Part shown: piece by piece, positions 9,557 to 19,457 of the stretch
How positions within the stretch are numbered: the first letter of the stretch is position 1
Layout: every line of letters begins with the position of its first letter
Source: Planctomycetota bacterium
Lineage (GTDB): Bacteria > Planctomycetota > Planctomycetia > Pirellulales > UBA1268
Assembly (NCBI GenBank): GCA_003669585.1
Contig: QWOQ01000005.1
Location: forward strand, 838,502 to 902,501
Direction of reading: 5' to 3'
Length of the DNA stretch: 64,000 nucleotides
Translations under genes and position numbers: made by a program
Notes under the pieces: model-generated
Seen by the model: only the letters and a program-made list of their open reading frames with translations
Told to the model about the DNA's origin: nothing
Databases searched by the model: none

Positions 9557-9679
9557 TCATGCCTCTTACGGCCTCTATTCTGGAATGGTTTTATCGCTGT
9601 GATTGATTTCTTACAAGCACGGAGGAGGCGCCGAGAAATAAAACTCACAAGCCCTTGTGAACCCCAGGGCCGCCCCGCG

Positions 9680-10741
9680 TCAGTCCTTCATCGGCTGATT
9701 GGAAATCGAGACGTCATCCACATAGAGCGTCGCTCGTTTTCCTTGCTCGTTGTAAGCGCTGATACCGATTTCGAAGCTGTTGTAGATCACATGGTCCAGA
9801 ACCAGAGTCTGTCCGTGTGTGTCGATGATCTTCTGTTTATCCTGCCATAGCTCGATCACGCCATCATCTTTTTCGGTGAGTGTAAGATGCGCTGTGAGAT
9901 GCACCCACCGCCCGGTAGGGAAGAGCACTTCTTTCCCCTTTGGCTGGCGATAATACGGATGTTCGAACCCTTTGAGTTGAAAGCAGGCATGCTTGCCGTC
10001 CGCAATGACGATCCGCATCCCCGGCTGCTGTTTGATCCAAGTCGTCTCGAGATCAAGTACCGTGAACGGCATCCCACTGTCGACGGGCACATGACACCAC
10101 AGTGACATCCAGACATCATCGCCTTTCACGAAATGCATCAGCTCCGTAGAAAGTGACGATTTGGCAGTAATCATTCCACGGCTCGGCGACATGGAAACAG
10201 TCTTTAACGCCATCTTCCCGCCATGCACCACCTCACCGATCGGCTCAATGCGATTGTCGAGGAAATCGGCCTCACCTTTCACAATGAGTTTTCGGAGCTT
10301 CACATAGTCGTTGACTGTCGGTGCCTTGGGTGATTGCAACTCACAGGATGTCCAGCCACGTTCAAGGCCGATGAGGTCGGCGAGATGCTTTGCACTCTCA
10401 AAATCGTCTACGAAATGCCGTTTCACCGGCACAGGCTCTGCGCCATCAACTTTGCGAAAGATGGTGCCATTTTTTTCTATGTAGTTCTTTGAATAGAACT
10501 CGGGATCGTAAACTTGTTGCGCGAACTCCCACTTCCCAGACCTCGCATTCACGCGATAGAGCCTGCCTTTGCTGAGCTTATAGGTCGTACCCTTCTCGGT
10601 TACGGTTCGTTCCACCTCGGATTGGGGCAGCGGCTCAATGCTCGCAGCACGCCGCCCCATACCAGACCAGATCGTCGTCACTACAAGCATGGCTGCCAGT
10701 ACAGCGGCGATAAGAATGAAGGGGCGTCTTGAGAGTAACAC
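9680..10741 (-). CDS. membrane-anchored heparin lyase-like / concanavalin-fold protein
   Basis: A 353-residue protein with an N-terminal signal anchor (ILIAAVLAAMLVVTTIW, residues about 9–25) and an extracytoplasmic region. The C-terminal half contains GRWVHLTAHLTLTEKDDG followed by IELWQDKQKIID and a terminal DDVSIS strand, the pattern of heparin lyase I-like and other concanavalin-fold jelly-roll proteins that bind or cleave polysaccharide. Residues 120–160 hold a FVDDFES segment typical of the first strand of such domains. Catalytic residues cannot be assigned. It starts at a GTG and stands alone on the minus strand between the pseudopilin operon and the divergent hisC. Confidence 0.6.
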   Translation of the reverse strand: MLLSRRPFILIAAVLAAMLVVTTIWSGMGRRAASIEPLPQSEVERTVTEKGTTYKLSKGRLYRVNARSGKWEFAQQVYDPEFYSKNYIEKNGTIFRKVDGAEPVPVKRHFVDDFESAKHLADLIGLERGWTSCELQSPKAPTVNDYVKLRKLIVKGEADFLDNRIEPIGEVVHGGKMALKTVSMSPSRGMITAKSSLSTELMHFVKGDDVWMSLWCHVPVDSGMPFTVLDLETTWIKQQPGMRIVIADGKHACFQLKGFEHPYYRQPKGKEVLFPTGRWVHLTAHLTLTEKDDGVIELWQDKQKIIDTHGQTLVLDHVIYNSFEIGISAYNEQGKRATLYVDDVSISNQPMKD

Positions 10742-11217
10742 ACAAGGCTCTATGATTTTATTCTCTGATCTCGCGAATGATACGGAACAGCGTATTTCTT
10801 TACTAGGTGATGAACCTCAAAAGCGGTTTCTTGAGGCCCGCCTTTTATTCCTTGTTGCATTCGGGGCATTCGGATGCCCTCTCCTTGGCGCTTGATGCGT
10901 GTAAATGCTCGGGAAGTGCAAACTGCCTCCACGTGATTCTTTGCAGGGTAACGATCTACTCTTGAAGCGGTGACAAAAAACGTGAAAGTTTTCCTTTTCT
11001 CTTGCTCACCAAACACGTTGTCAGCCACAGGAAAATGGCCTCTCGGAGGCTCATCGACACAAAAGACCCTCTCTGTCTTCCGATCATAACGAACATACCG
11101 AGCAAACTGTCATCCATCGGTTGCCTGTCATCTGTGAGCTAGAATACTTGGGATCTTTTCACCGGCTCCCGTTGTCTGTGATCGCACGATTTTTCGATAG
11201 CCCGCTTTGCTCTTGCC
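10742..11217. other. intergenic region upstream of hisC, no gene seen
   Basis: 476 bases between divergent genes. Reading frames here have no recognisable features. The region holds two perfect short inverted repeats: CCTCAA…TTGAGG at about 10814–10835, and GGGCAT–TCGG–ATGCCC at 10864–10879, a tight tetraloop hairpin without a following T-run. Promoters for hisC and the lyase-like gene must lie here, but no clear −35/−10 pair stands out. Confidence 0.5.
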
Positions 11218-12312
11218 ATGTCAGACGTACCACTTCAAAAACTCAATCAACGCAGTGCAGTACGAGCAGACATCGCCGCTCTCGAACCCTACGTTCCCGG
11301 CGAGCAACCCCAAGGGGGCAAGTGGATCAAGCTCAACACAAATGAAAATCCATATGCTCCCTCACCGGCAGTTGCTCGCGCCATTGTGAATACAACAAGC
11401 GATCGAACGCTTGCCCGCTATCCTGATCCTCTCGCAACTGTCTTTCGCATGCGAGCCGCTCGAGTCCTTGAAATTGATCCCGACTGGATCATGTGCGGCA
11501 ATGGAAGCGATGATCTGCTCACAATTCTGGTTCGCACATTTGTCGGGGCAGGCGAATGGTTGCGGATGACGTGGCCAAGCTACATCCTTTACCGAACTCT
11601 CGCCGGCATCCAGGGAGCCAGTTTTGAAGAGTATCGATTTCATTCCGACTGGTCTCTTGGAAACGACTTCTGCTTGGATCGCGAGGGACTCCGACTCGCT
11701 CTTCTCGCCAATCCAAACAGCCCCTCCGGGACGCTTCTCTCACCGGCCCGCGTCAAGGAAATCGCCGATCAGATTTCATGCCCACTGGTTGTTGATGAAG
11801 CCTACGGAGATTTTTCGAAGACCAACTGTATCGACCTCGTTCGAAGCAATGATCGGATTATTGTCACGCGTTCGCTGAGTAAATCGTATGCACTGGCCGG
11901 TCTTCGGTTTGGCTTTGTGATTGCGCAGCCACATGTGATTGAACAGCTTCACAAGGTAAAAGATTCTTACAATTGCGATACGCTTTCGATTGCTGCAGCC
12001 ACCGCAGCAATCGACGATCAGGCATGGCTCATGATGAATCGCAATGCCATCATCGCCACTCGCTCACGATTAACCGATGGAATGCGAGCCCTCGGATTTC
12101 ATGCCGAGGACAGCCAAGCCAATTTTGTCTGGTGTACACACCCCGACAGACCACACCGCCAGCTCTATGAAAGCCTGAAACAAAGAGGGATTCTCGTGCG
12201 ATACATGAACTATCCCGGCTGGGGTGATGGGCTTCGGATCTCAGTTGGTACCGATCTCGAAATAGATCAATACTTGTCGACACTCTCGGACATCATGATC
12301 GCACAATCCTGA
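11218..12312 (+). CDS. hisC: histidinol-phosphate aminotransferase
   Basis: A PLP enzyme of fold type I that transaminates imidazole acetol phosphate with glutamate to give histidinol phosphate. The 364-residue protein has the N-terminal IKLNTNENPYAPSPAV motif near residue 37, GNGSDDLL near 95, ANPNSPSG near 162, VVDEAYGDF near 185, and the Schiff-base lysine in SLSKSYALAGLRFG near 222. It is followed after 44 bases by hisB on the same strand, so the two are probably one transcript. Confidence 0.95.
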   Translation: MSDVPLQKLNQRSAVRADIAALEPYVPGEQPQGGKWIKLNTNENPYAPSPAVARAIVNTTSDRTLARYPDPLATVFRMRAARVLEIDPDWIMCGNGSDDLLTILVRTFVGAGEWLRMTWPSYILYRTLAGIQGASFEEYRFHSDWSLGNDFCLDREGLRLALLANPNSPSGTLLSPARVKEIADQISCPLVVDEAYGDFSKTNCIDLVRSNDRIIVTRSLSKSYALAGLRFGFVIAQPHVIEQLHKVKDSYNCDTLSIAAATAAIDDQAWLMMNRNAIIATRSRLTDGMRALGFHAEDSQANFVWCTHPDRPHRQLYESLKQRGILVRYMNYPGWGDGLRISVGTDLEIDQYLSTLSDIMIAQS

Positions 12313-12356
12313 AAACGCATTCCTCTCATTCTCACTCCACGAGCACTCACAACACC

Positions 12357-12953
12357 ATGAACCGCAGCGCTACAATCAATCGTCAAACCAAGGAAACATC
12401 GATCGCGGTCTCTGTAGACTTGGACGGCACGGGCCAAGCCGACATCAGCACCGGAATCGGTTTTTTTGATCACATGCTGCAACTGTTCGCAGGACACTCC
12501 CTCGTGGACCTCTCGGTCAAAGCACAGGGTGACTTGCATGTCGACAGTCACCACACGGTCGAAGACACCGGCCGCGCGCTCGGCCAAGCAATTGCAAAGT
12601 CGCTCGGAGATTCTCGCGGCATTCGTCGTTACGGTTCGGCGACCATTCCAATGGACGAATCACTCGTTACCGTTGCGATTGATCTCGGGGGCCGCTTCGC
12701 ATTTTATTTTTCCGTTGATTTTCCAGTGCCCACCATCGGGTCCTTTGACGCCCAACTCGTCGAGGTTTTCTGGGAAAGTGTCGCGGCCACCGCAGGCGCA
12801 AATTTTCATGGGTTGCTGCACTGCGGTCGAAATGGACATCACATTGCCGAAGCCGTGTTTAAAGCATCTGCTCGAGCTTTCAGGCAGGCTGTGGAAATCG
12901 ATCCGCGACAAAAAGGTGTGCCGAGCACGAAGGGCACGCTCACGCAAAACTAA
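12357..12953 (+). CDS. hisB: imidazoleglycerol-phosphate dehydratase
   Basis: Dehydrates imidazole glycerol phosphate to imidazole acetol phosphate, the substrate made ready for HisC. The protein is monofunctional at 198 residues, without the phosphatase domain found in enterobacteria. Metal-binding histidine motifs are visible: GFFDHMLQLFAGHS near residue 36, DSHHTVEDTGRALG near 62, and GRNGHHIAEAVFKA near 158. It is the second gene after hisC and is convergent with the phosphofructokinase gene, with only 20 bases between the stops. No hisH/hisA/hisF genes follow in the window. Confidence 0.96.
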   Translation: MNRSATINRQTKETSIAVSVDLDGTGQADISTGIGFFDHMLQLFAGHSLVDLSVKAQGDLHVDSHHTVEDTGRALGQAIAKSLGDSRGIRRYGSATIPMDESLVTVAIDLGGRFAFYFSVDFPVPTIGSFDAQLVEVFWESVAATAGANFHGLLHCGRNGHHIAEAVFKASARAFRQAVEIDPRQKGVPSTKGTLTQN

Positions 12954-12973
12954 TGACGCGAGTCAAACTTTTT

Positions 12974-14287
12974 TCACTCGTTGACAAAAGTTTCCAGGAA
13001 TCTCGCGAGCCGATGAAAGTCGCTTCCGCGTTCGACGTATCGGACCATGGTGACAAGCGTAGTCGGATCGACGAGTTCTTCGAACGGAACGTAGGCCAGA
13101 TCAAATTGGCCCGACACGCTCACCATCACGCCATTTAATCCACGTTCGGCCAAGGCCCGATAGGCGCCCACACCCAACTGGCTGCCGAGCATGATGTCGA
13201 ACGCGTGGGGTTTTGCACACCGTGCCTCGTAACCGAGTTGCAGCCCGACCACTTTTCGATTGCGTCCTGTCTGGCGACGGAATTCATCCGATACGAGCTT
13301 GGCAAACATACGCCCAAACTGAACGTGAGAAATGGAAATATGCTGGTGATCATCGCGCGGAATGCCCTCGAGATATTTGCTCGGGAGATATTCAGCAAGC
13401 CCCTCGGCGAGCACAATGACGCCGAACGGCTTTCCTTCGTTCTCCTCGCGAACCCGCATTGTTTTTACGATGCGACCGACCACTTCTTCAATCTTCATAA
13501 TCGGGCGGACGTGCGTGCGGCCACTCGTCGCATCTGTAACCACTTCCTCGTCTCGATACCGACCGTGAATATCCTCCACACTAATCACGAGACTTGCTTC
13601 GCCAACGATAGAAGCTCCGTACGAAAGCCATCCTGCACTGCGTCCCATTGTCTCACAAAGGTAATAACTTCGTCCCGCCTCCGCATCGTAGAGCAGATTG
13701 CGAATCTCTTCAGCAATCGTTTCAACTGCTGTAAAATATCCAAATGTAAAGTCGATCCCCATGTAGTCATTATCAATCGTCTTTGGAAGATGAACGATCG
13801 GAATACGCGGGCTGTCGGGGGGCAGTCGATCTTGATAGAGCTTGAGTTTATTTGCGGTCTTGAGCGTGTCATCTCCGCCAATTGAAATCAGCGCCTCAAT
13901 ACCGAGCGAACAAAGCCCTTTGTAAACCGCCGCAAGCGGGGCGACTCGTTCGGGATCTTCAAGATGACTGGGAGAGGAAATGTTTTTCCCTGGATTCGCT
14001 CTTGCAGTCCCAATGATGATGCCCTGGCTCGATCTACTTCTGCGCAATACTTCCGGAGTGATAAAGATCCAGTCACGATCTTCTACGAGTTCTCGCTCCG
14101 GCCCGTATTCAACAAGCGATGAGTACCCATGAAGAATACCAATCACTTCAACTTCGTTTCGAAGGAAAGAGATTGCAGCTGTAGAGATCACTGCATTGGC
14201 AGCTGGCGCTGGGCCACCGGCAAAAAGGATGGCCACTTTTCGAAACTGATGAGCCGCCTTAGGCGGCCGCGACAAGGATTCACTCAT
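12974..14287 (-). CDS. pfp: pyrophosphate-dependent 6-phosphofructokinase
   Basis: Interconverts fructose 6-phosphate and fructose 1,6-bisphosphate using PPi instead of ATP, a reversible glycolytic step. The active-site signature is GGDDT near residue 136 (Asp where ATP enzymes have Gly) and PKTIDND near 167, both marks of PPi dependence. CETMGRSAGWLSYG near 210 and the late LGYEARC segment complete the fold. Length is 437 residues from an ATG at 14287 (a GTG directly precedes it). The neighbours are hisB (convergent) and the accBC pair (upstream, same strand), with no clear functional link. Confidence 0.93.
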   Translation of the reverse strand: MSESLSRPPKAAHQFRKVAILFAGGPAPAANAVISTAAISFLRNEVEVIGILHGYSSLVEYGPERELVEDRDWIFITPEVLRRSRSSQGIIIGTARANPGKNISSPSHLEDPERVAPLAAVYKGLCSLGIEALISIGGDDTLKTANKLKLYQDRLPPDSPRIPIVHLPKTIDNDYMGIDFTFGYFTAVETIAEEIRNLLYDAEAGRSYYLCETMGRSAGWLSYGASIVGEASLVISVEDIHGRYRDEEVVTDATSGRTHVRPIMKIEEVVGRIVKTMRVREENEGKPFGVIVLAEGLAEYLPSKYLEGIPRDDHQHISISHVQFGRMFAKLVSDEFRRQTGRNRKVVGLQLGYEARCAKPHAFDIMLGSQLGVGAYRALAERGLNGVMVSVSGQFDLAYVPFEELVDPTTLVTMVRYVERGSDFHRLARFLETFVNE

Positions 14288-14408
14288 CACAACTCATGGA
14301 CGATGATTCCATCGTCCTCCTCTGAAAAGTTATCTGGGTTTCTCTCGAGAGATCTCACGCAAACGGAGCACTTCATTCGAAAATGTACTGGAAGAACGTG
14401 CAAAGTGC

Positions 14409-15752
14409 CTAACCGGCGAGCATTCGCTCGACGAATGTTGTGTCGACTTGTGCATCGTGGAAAGCCGAGTTCGCAAGCACTTCTAAGTGCAGTGGTACCG
14501 TGGTGCGAATGCCCTCAATTTGAAGTTCTCGGAGGGCACGCGTCATGGTATCGATCGCTTCCCGACGCGTCGGCTGATGAACAATCAATTTTCCAACAAG
14601 AGAATCGTAGTAGGGAGATACGACATATCCCGCCACGGCATGGGAGTCAAAACGTACACCGAATCCACCTGGAGCCATCATTTTTTCAATACGCCCCGGA
14701 CATGGGCGAAAACCGTTTGCAGGATCTTCAGCGTTTATTCTGCACTCAATCGCCACTCCACGCGGCACAATCTCATGTTGGACAATGCCCAAGGGCTCAC
14801 CAGCCGCAATTCGAATCTGAGCCTTGATCAAATCGATTCCCGTCACCATCTCGGTTACGGGGTGTTCAACCTGAATGCGAGCATTCACTTCAATAAAATA
14901 GAAATTTCCTTCTTGATCGACAATGAACTCGACGGTGCCAGCCGAAAAATACCCGGCTGCCTTCGCAAGACGAACAGCCGCCTCACACATCGCCTTTCTT
15001 GTCTCGGGCGCGAGGCGGGGAGAAGGACTTTCCTCAATCAATTTCTGATGACGCCGCTGAGTTGAGCAGTCTCGCTCCCAGAGATGAAGCATCGTTCCGT
15101 GCGTGTCACCGAGGATTTGCACTTCCACATGACGAGGACGTTCGATGTACTTTTCAATATACATTCCAGAATTGCCAAACGCCGCCTGCGCCTCAGCAGA
15201 CGCCTGTTGAAAAGCACTGGAAAGCGAGAGATCGTTGGCGGCAACGCGCATTCCCTTTCCGCCACCGCCAGCAGTAGCCTTGAGCAATACTGGAAATCCA
15301 ATCGCCCTGGCAACTTGCAACGCTTCCTTCTCGTTGGTGAGCAGCCCATCGCTTCCCGGAACACATGGGACCCCCGCTTCTCGAGCCAATAATCTCGCGG
15401 AGTTTTTGTCACCCACTCTTGCCATCGATTCTGGAGACGGACCAATAAATCCGATGTCACAACTTCGACAAACCTCGGCGAAGTGAGAATTTTCAGAAAG
15501 AAATCCATACCCCGGGTGAATAGCCTGCACGTTTCCAATTTCAGCAGCGCTGATCACTCGATCAATTCTCAGATAACTTTCGGCCGCCTTCGCTGGTCCA
15601 ACGCAGATTGCTTCATCGGCCAGCGGAAGATAAACCGCATCGCGATCAGCCTCGCTGTAAATGGCGACAGTCTCCACACCAAGTTCCCTGCAGGCGCGAA
15701 TGACCCTGAGGGCAATCTCGCCGCGATTGGCTACGAGAATCCGCTTGAACAT
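14409..15752 (-). CDS. accC: acetyl-CoA carboxylase, biotin carboxylase subunit
   Basis: Carboxylates biotin on AccB with bicarbonate and ATP, the first half-reaction of fatty acid synthesis. The start was moved from the longest frame (15824) to the ATG at 15752, which gives the family N-terminus [20 protein letters not shown] and the usual 447-residue length. The ATP-grasp glycine loop [13 protein letters not shown] near residue 157, the [19 protein letters not shown] region near 208, and [20 protein letters not shown] near 287 are intact. It follows accB after 71 bases, the standard accB-accC order. Confidence 0.96.
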   Translation of the reverse strand: MFKRILVANRGEIALRVIRACRELGVETVAIYSEADRDAVYLPLADEAICVGPAKAAESYLRIDRVISAAEIGNVQAIHPGYGFLSENSHFAEVCRSCDIGFIGPSPESMARVGDKNSARLLAREAGVPCVPGSDGLLTNEKEALQVARAIGFPVLLKATAGGGGKGMRVAANDLSLSSAFQQASAEAQAAFGNSGMYIEKYIERPRHVEVQILGDTHGTMLHLWERDCSTQRRHQKLIEESPSPRLAPETRKAMCEAAVRLAKAAGYFSAGTVEFIVDQEGNFYFIEVNARIQVEHPVTEMVTGIDLIKAQIRIAAGEPLGIVQHEIVPRGVAIECRINAEDPANGFRPCPGRIEKMMAPGGFGVRFDSHAVAGYVVSPYYDSLVGKLIVHQPTRREAIDTMTRALRELQIEGIRTTVPLHLEVLANSAFHDAQVDTTFVERMLAG

Positions 15753-15823
15753 GATTTTCCGCAGGACTCCAGGACTCACCAACGCCGAACACTCTTTCTT
15801 GACGGAGAACCCGCCAAGAAGCA

Positions 15824-16300
15824 TTAAGCCTCGGGATCGATCTTCAAAAGCACCTGACCGAACTCGATTGGTGCACCATTTTCAACGAGAATTGCAACTA
15901 CCTGACCTGAGACACCCGCCGGGATCTCGTTAAATACCTTCATTGCTTCGATGATACAGACGGTCGTTTCAGGCCCAATCCGATCACCCACTTTTACAAA
16001 AGGGGCCGAATCAGGACCGCTCGATCGATAAAAAGTTCCTACCATCGGACTCGCAATCACTTTCATGTTCGACGGTGCAAGCGAAGCCCCGATTCCCTCC
16101 ACGCTCGAGGAAACACGTTGTGCCGAGGAACTCGCAACAAACGGAGCCGTCGGCAAGATTTCTCCACCTCGCTTGATGCGAACCCGCTGATCCCCTTGTT
16201 TGAGGTCAACCTCAGAGAGTTCATGCTCTTTCATCAAATCGATGAGACGACGAATTTTTTCGATTTCGAAAATATCGTCCGGTCCCTGCTTAGCGCTCAT
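15824..16300 (-). CDS. accB: acetyl-CoA carboxylase biotin carboxyl carrier protein
   Basis: Carries the biotin that AccC carboxylates. From the ATG at 16300 the protein has 158 residues, begins [19 protein letters not shown] as AccB proteins do, and ends in a biotinyl domain with the lysine in [15 protein letters not shown] near residue 122. The longer frame from 16357 adds 19 basic residues with no family support. A linker rich in Ser, Ala and Pro separates the two parts. It is the first gene of the accBC pair; its promoter should lie in the 457-base gap shared with divergent larB. Confidence 0.95.
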   Translation of the reverse strand: MSAKQGPDDIFEIEKIRRLIDLMKEHELSEVDLKQGDQRVRIKRGGEILPTAPFVASSSAQRVSSSVEGIGASLAPSNMKVIASPMVGTFYRSSGPDSAPFVKVGDRIGPETTVCIIEAMKVFNEIPAGVSGQVVAILVENGAPIEFGQVLLKIDPEA

Positions 16301-16757
16301 CTGTTTACTTTCTGTCCGTAAACCCTTGCCTCGCTGCGTCTGTTTCCTTTGAGCCACAGACCACTCCTTCGTTTATTTCCTCGTGGCTGGATCATCCGGT
16401 ATCGCAGAGAATCTGTCGACTCCCCATCGAATTACATCATCTTTCACGGTTGACCCAGTTGTCATTCCTGCCATTCCCTGCATCCTTCTGGAATTCGCGA
16501 GATACTCTCTTCCAACCTCTTTTTCAGTCTGAAGCGTTAATCGTCTCTCAAGTCACCCACCTGTTGTGGCACTCCACAAAAGATTTTAGAACGGGGAGCT
16601 TACCGATGTTCTCCTCCATGGGTCAAGTCTTGGACGAAGGCCTTCCACCAATTAAGCACTGATTCGAAGCAGACTGGCAATTGATTTCTCACCGTAATCA
16701 AACCGTTCCAAAAGAACCCGGGTCGAAATTGAGCTCTCGCGGCGATAGAGTGAAACG
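16301..16757. other. divergent intergenic region accB–larB, no gene seen
   Basis: 457 bases without a credible reading frame. It contains a perfect hairpin TTGTGG–CACT–CCACAA at 16564–16579 followed by AAGATTTTA. The hairpin could be a weak terminator or an operator; nothing else stands out. Confidence 0.45.
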
Positions 16758-17498
16758 ATGATGGATTCCGAACACAAGAGTGTGAACACTCAGCCGCTTT
16801 TCTGCGACAGGACATCCAAGACCATCGATATTGCGGGCGCACGCGTTGATCTTGGAAGAGCGTATCGCTGCGGCTATCCGGAGGTCGTCTTTGGCGAACA
16901 GAAATCGACCGACTTGATTCTGCGAATTCTTCATGCGCAGGCCGACGCTGGACAGGCTTCGCTGGTGACTCGAATCACGCTTGAGACTGCCGCAGCGATT
17001 GCAGATGTTTTTCCCGCGTCGGTCTATAGTCTCGCTGGAAAATGTCTTCGAACACTTTCAGCAGACGCATCCAAAAAGACTGCCGGGCGGGTTGCGATTG
17101 TCTCTGCTGGTTCGACCGATGCGTTTGTCGCGAATGAAGCTGCGGAGACCGTGCGATGGATGGGGCACGTGGCAGATTTGTTTGATGATGTCGGCGTGGC
17201 CGGGCCACAGCGATTGCTTGCGGTGCTTCCCGAGATCCAAACTGCGGATGCCGTCGTGGTGGTCGCTGGAATGGAAGCGGCACTCGCCAGCGTGGTGGCT
17301 GGTTATTTATCCTGTCCAGTGTTTGCGGTGCCAACGAGTGTTGGCTACGGCGTGAGTGTTGGAGGCTTGGTCGCGCTTGCCGGCATGCTTGCAAGCTGCG
17401 CAGCAAATGTTGCTGTCGTGAATATTGACGCCGGATTCAAGGGCGGATTTCTTGCCGGACTCGTCGCTGATCGTACACGTGAAATACACCATGGATAA
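16758..17498 (+). CDS. larB: nickel pincer cofactor biosynthesis protein LarB
   Basis: LarB carboxylates and hydrolyses nicotinic acid adenine dinucleotide, the first step to the nickel pincer nucleotide cofactor of lactate racemase-type enzymes. The 246-residue protein shows the N-terminal VDLGRAYRCGYPEVVFGEQKS segment near residue 28 (split here by family-typical residues), and the AIR carboxylase-like domain with VSAGSTDAFVANEAAET near 115, VAGMEAALASVVAG near 168 and AVPTSVGYGVS near 190. LarC and LarE, needed for the later steps, are not in the window. It overlaps nnrD by eight bases. Confidence 0.9.
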   Translation: MMDSEHKSVNTQPLFCDRTSKTIDIAGARVDLGRAYRCGYPEVVFGEQKSTDLILRILHAQADAGQASLVTRITLETAAAIADVFPASVYSLAGKCLRTLSADASKKTAGRVAIVSAGSTDAFVANEAAETVRWMGHVADLFDDVGVAGPQRLLAVLPEIQTADAVVVVAGMEAALASVVAGYLSCPVFAVPTSVGYGVSVGGLVALAGMLASCAANVAVVNIDAGFKGGFLAGLVADRTREIHHG

Positions 17499-18372
17499 CC
17501 CATCTTTCTTTCCGAACGATCTCGTTGGATTACCGAAGAGAAAGAGCCTCTCAAGCAAGACCGACTATGGCAGAATTCTTGTTGTAGGAGGTGCCGCAGG
17601 CATGGCCGGCGCACCGGCGATGTGTGGATCGGCAGCGATGCGCAGCGGTGCCGGACTTGTTGAACTTTCCGTGCCCGAGTGCATTGCCGTCGCTTGCACA
17701 GGATTCGATCCTTGTCTCATGACACACGCAAGACCGTCGTCTGAAAACGGAACCTTTTCGCTCTCGGCTCTCGACTCAATTCTCGAACGAACCACTCGCT
17801 GTGATGTCATTGTCTGCGGCCCGGGCATGGGAAGATCCGAAGCCGTGCGCGCAATTGTCTCTCTTCTTTGGCGAGAGGCTTTGGTGCCGGCAGTCTTTGA
17901 CGCCGATGCGATCTCGGCGTTGGCCACGGAATCTCCTACGATTCTCCAGCAGCATGCAGGGCCTCGGATCATTACTCCGCATGAAGGTGAATGGCGGCGA
18001 TTGCAGCCAACACCTCAGCAGAGCGATCGAAAGTCGCTCGAAACAGCCGCTGAAACTGTTGCACGTTGTGGGAATATCACGGTGCTTCTGAAGGGATCAA
18101 GAACGCTTGTGACCCAAGGAGATCGATCATGGCACAACCCGACCGGCAACCCAGGCATGGCAACGGCCGGTTCTGGCGACGTGCTGAGCGGGATCTTGGC
18201 AGCGCTCATAGGACAGGGGCTTGATACGTTCGATGCCGCACGACTGGCAACTTGGATTCACGGGGCAGCAGGAGACGCGGCGGCCCGTCGATTTTCACAG
18301 GTAAGCATGACCGCAAGAGACATCATCGATTGTCTCCCTGAGATTTTTCTTTCTCTGGAAAAATTATCCTGA
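17491..18372 (+). CDS. nnrD: ADP/ATP-dependent NAD(P)H-hydrate dehydratase
   Basis: Repairs hydrated NAD(P)H, a spontaneous damage product. The ribokinase-like fold is shown by GRILVVGGAAGMAGAPA near residue 29, CGPGMGRSE near 110, FDADAISALA near 135, and the phosphate-binding GNPGMATAGSGDVLSGILA near 220. At 293 residues it is the dehydratase domain alone, without the NnrE epimerase half seen in fused YjeF proteins. I chose the ATG at 17491 over the frame start at 17425 because the earlier part overlaps larB heavily. It is probably translationally coupled to larB, which ties two nicotinamide-linked functions together. Its 3' end overlaps the convergent exonuclease gene by nine bases. Confidence 0.92.
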   Translation: MDNPSFFPNDLVGLPKRKSLSSKTDYGRILVVGGAAGMAGAPAMCGSAAMRSGAGLVELSVPECIAVACTGFDPCLMTHARPSSENGTFSLSALDSILERTTRCDVIVCGPGMGRSEAVRAIVSLLWREALVPAVFDADAISALATESPTILQQHAGPRIITPHEGEWRRLQPTPQQSDRKSLETAAETVARCGNITVLLKGSRTLVTQGDRSWHNPTGNPGMATAGSGDVLSGILAALIGQGLDTFDAARLATWIHGAAGDAAARRFSQVSMTARDIIDCLPEIFLSLEKLS

Positions 18373-19404
18373 CGGAGCAGGGGGATCTGCGAGAGAATGC
18401 TTGTCGTTATCGTCGTCAGACTCTCCGACGAAGTACGTTGGCAGCACAGAAGCATCCGTTCCTTGTTCGCATAAAAAGTGGGCAAGCTCGCCAGAAAAAC
18501 CATGTGTCAGGAGCACTCGCTTGGCTCTTGAAGACTCAATGACCTCAAGTAAACCTGAAAAATCAGCATGATCAGAGATCACAAATCCTCGATCCACTCC
18601 GCGTTTTTGCTGAACACTCTGAAGGCCCATCCACCCAGAGGCCATGGCCGTTGAAACTTCGCCAAATCTGCGAAACCAATCACCGCTGGCGGCCGCTGGA
18701 GAAATCAAAAAAAGCCCTCGGCCTTTGCCAATTCGTTTTGCACGAGAAGGCACTTCCAAAATCGGAGGTAACCACACGCCCGAATCGCGATAGGCCCTGA
18801 CCATTTTTAGAATCGCTGCATGTCCATAGATTGGACCAATAGAAGAATCGAGCATCGCTGCGAGTCGCTGAGCCTTTCCGAGCGAATAGGCCAAGAGCAC
18901 ACTCGTACGGCCTTGATCGCGGTTGGCCATCCACCACTGATTGATTTCCTGTGCGATAACCTTCGGCTCACTCCAGGAATAGCTCGGGAGCCCAAACGTG
19001 CTCTCACTGACAAGCACATCTGTTTCAACCGTTTGAATTGGATCACAGGTTGGGTCTGCCTGCGTCTTATAGTCTCCGGTAACGACCCAGCGAACACCTC
19101 GATATTCAAGCCGCACCTGCGCAGCGCCCAGAATATGTCCGGACGGAAAGAGCGATACCTTCACTCCTCCAATCAACACCGACTCACCGGCACGCACTGT
19201 ATCGATGCGTGCAGCAATGCCGACTCGCTCCCGGAGAACAATCTTTCCCTTGGAGAGACAAAGATAGCGGTCGCATCCTGCACAAGCATGATCGCTGTGG
19301 GCATGCGTGACGATTGCACGCGAAACCGGTCTCCATGGATCGATTGAGAAATCACCGGCAGCGCAGTACAGCCCTGACTCAATTACTTCTAGAAGATCGC
19401 TCAT
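18364..19404 (-). CDS. ligase-associated MBL-fold DNA exonuclease, orphan
   Basis: A metallo-beta-lactamase/beta-CASP-type protein of 346 residues. Its N-terminus (GLYCAAGDFSIDPWRPVSRA) and the zinc motif THAHSDHA near residue 34 match the family usually found beside an ATP-dependent DNA ligase and named the ligase-associated exonuclease. GDYKTQADPTCDP near 112 supplies further metal ligands, and a late DHADFSGL and LLTHGFSGEL segment fit. In most genomes the gene is followed by the ligase; here its neighbours are convergent nnrD and a small secreted protein, so no ligase partner is adjacent. Nuclease activity is known for the family and inferred here. Confidence 0.85.
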   Translation of the reverse strand: MSDLLEVIESGLYCAAGDFSIDPWRPVSRAIVTHAHSDHACAGCDRYLCLSKGKIVLRERVGIAARIDTVRAGESVLIGGVKVSLFPSGHILGAAQVRLEYRGVRWVVTGDYKTQADPTCDPIQTVETDVLVSESTFGLPSYSWSEPKVIAQEINQWWMANRDQGRTSVLLAYSLGKAQRLAAMLDSSIGPIYGHAAILKMVRAYRDSGVWLPPILEVPSRAKRIGKGRGLFLISPAAASGDWFRRFGEVSTAMASGWMGLQSVQQKRGVDRGFVISDHADFSGLLEVIESSRAKRVLLTHGFSGELAHFLCEQGTDASVLPTYFVGESDDDNDKHSLADPPAPSG

Positions 19405-19457
19405 ACGAGGGTCACTTTGAAGTCAGCAGCCGAACTCCGCTGCCAACGTCTGACGCT

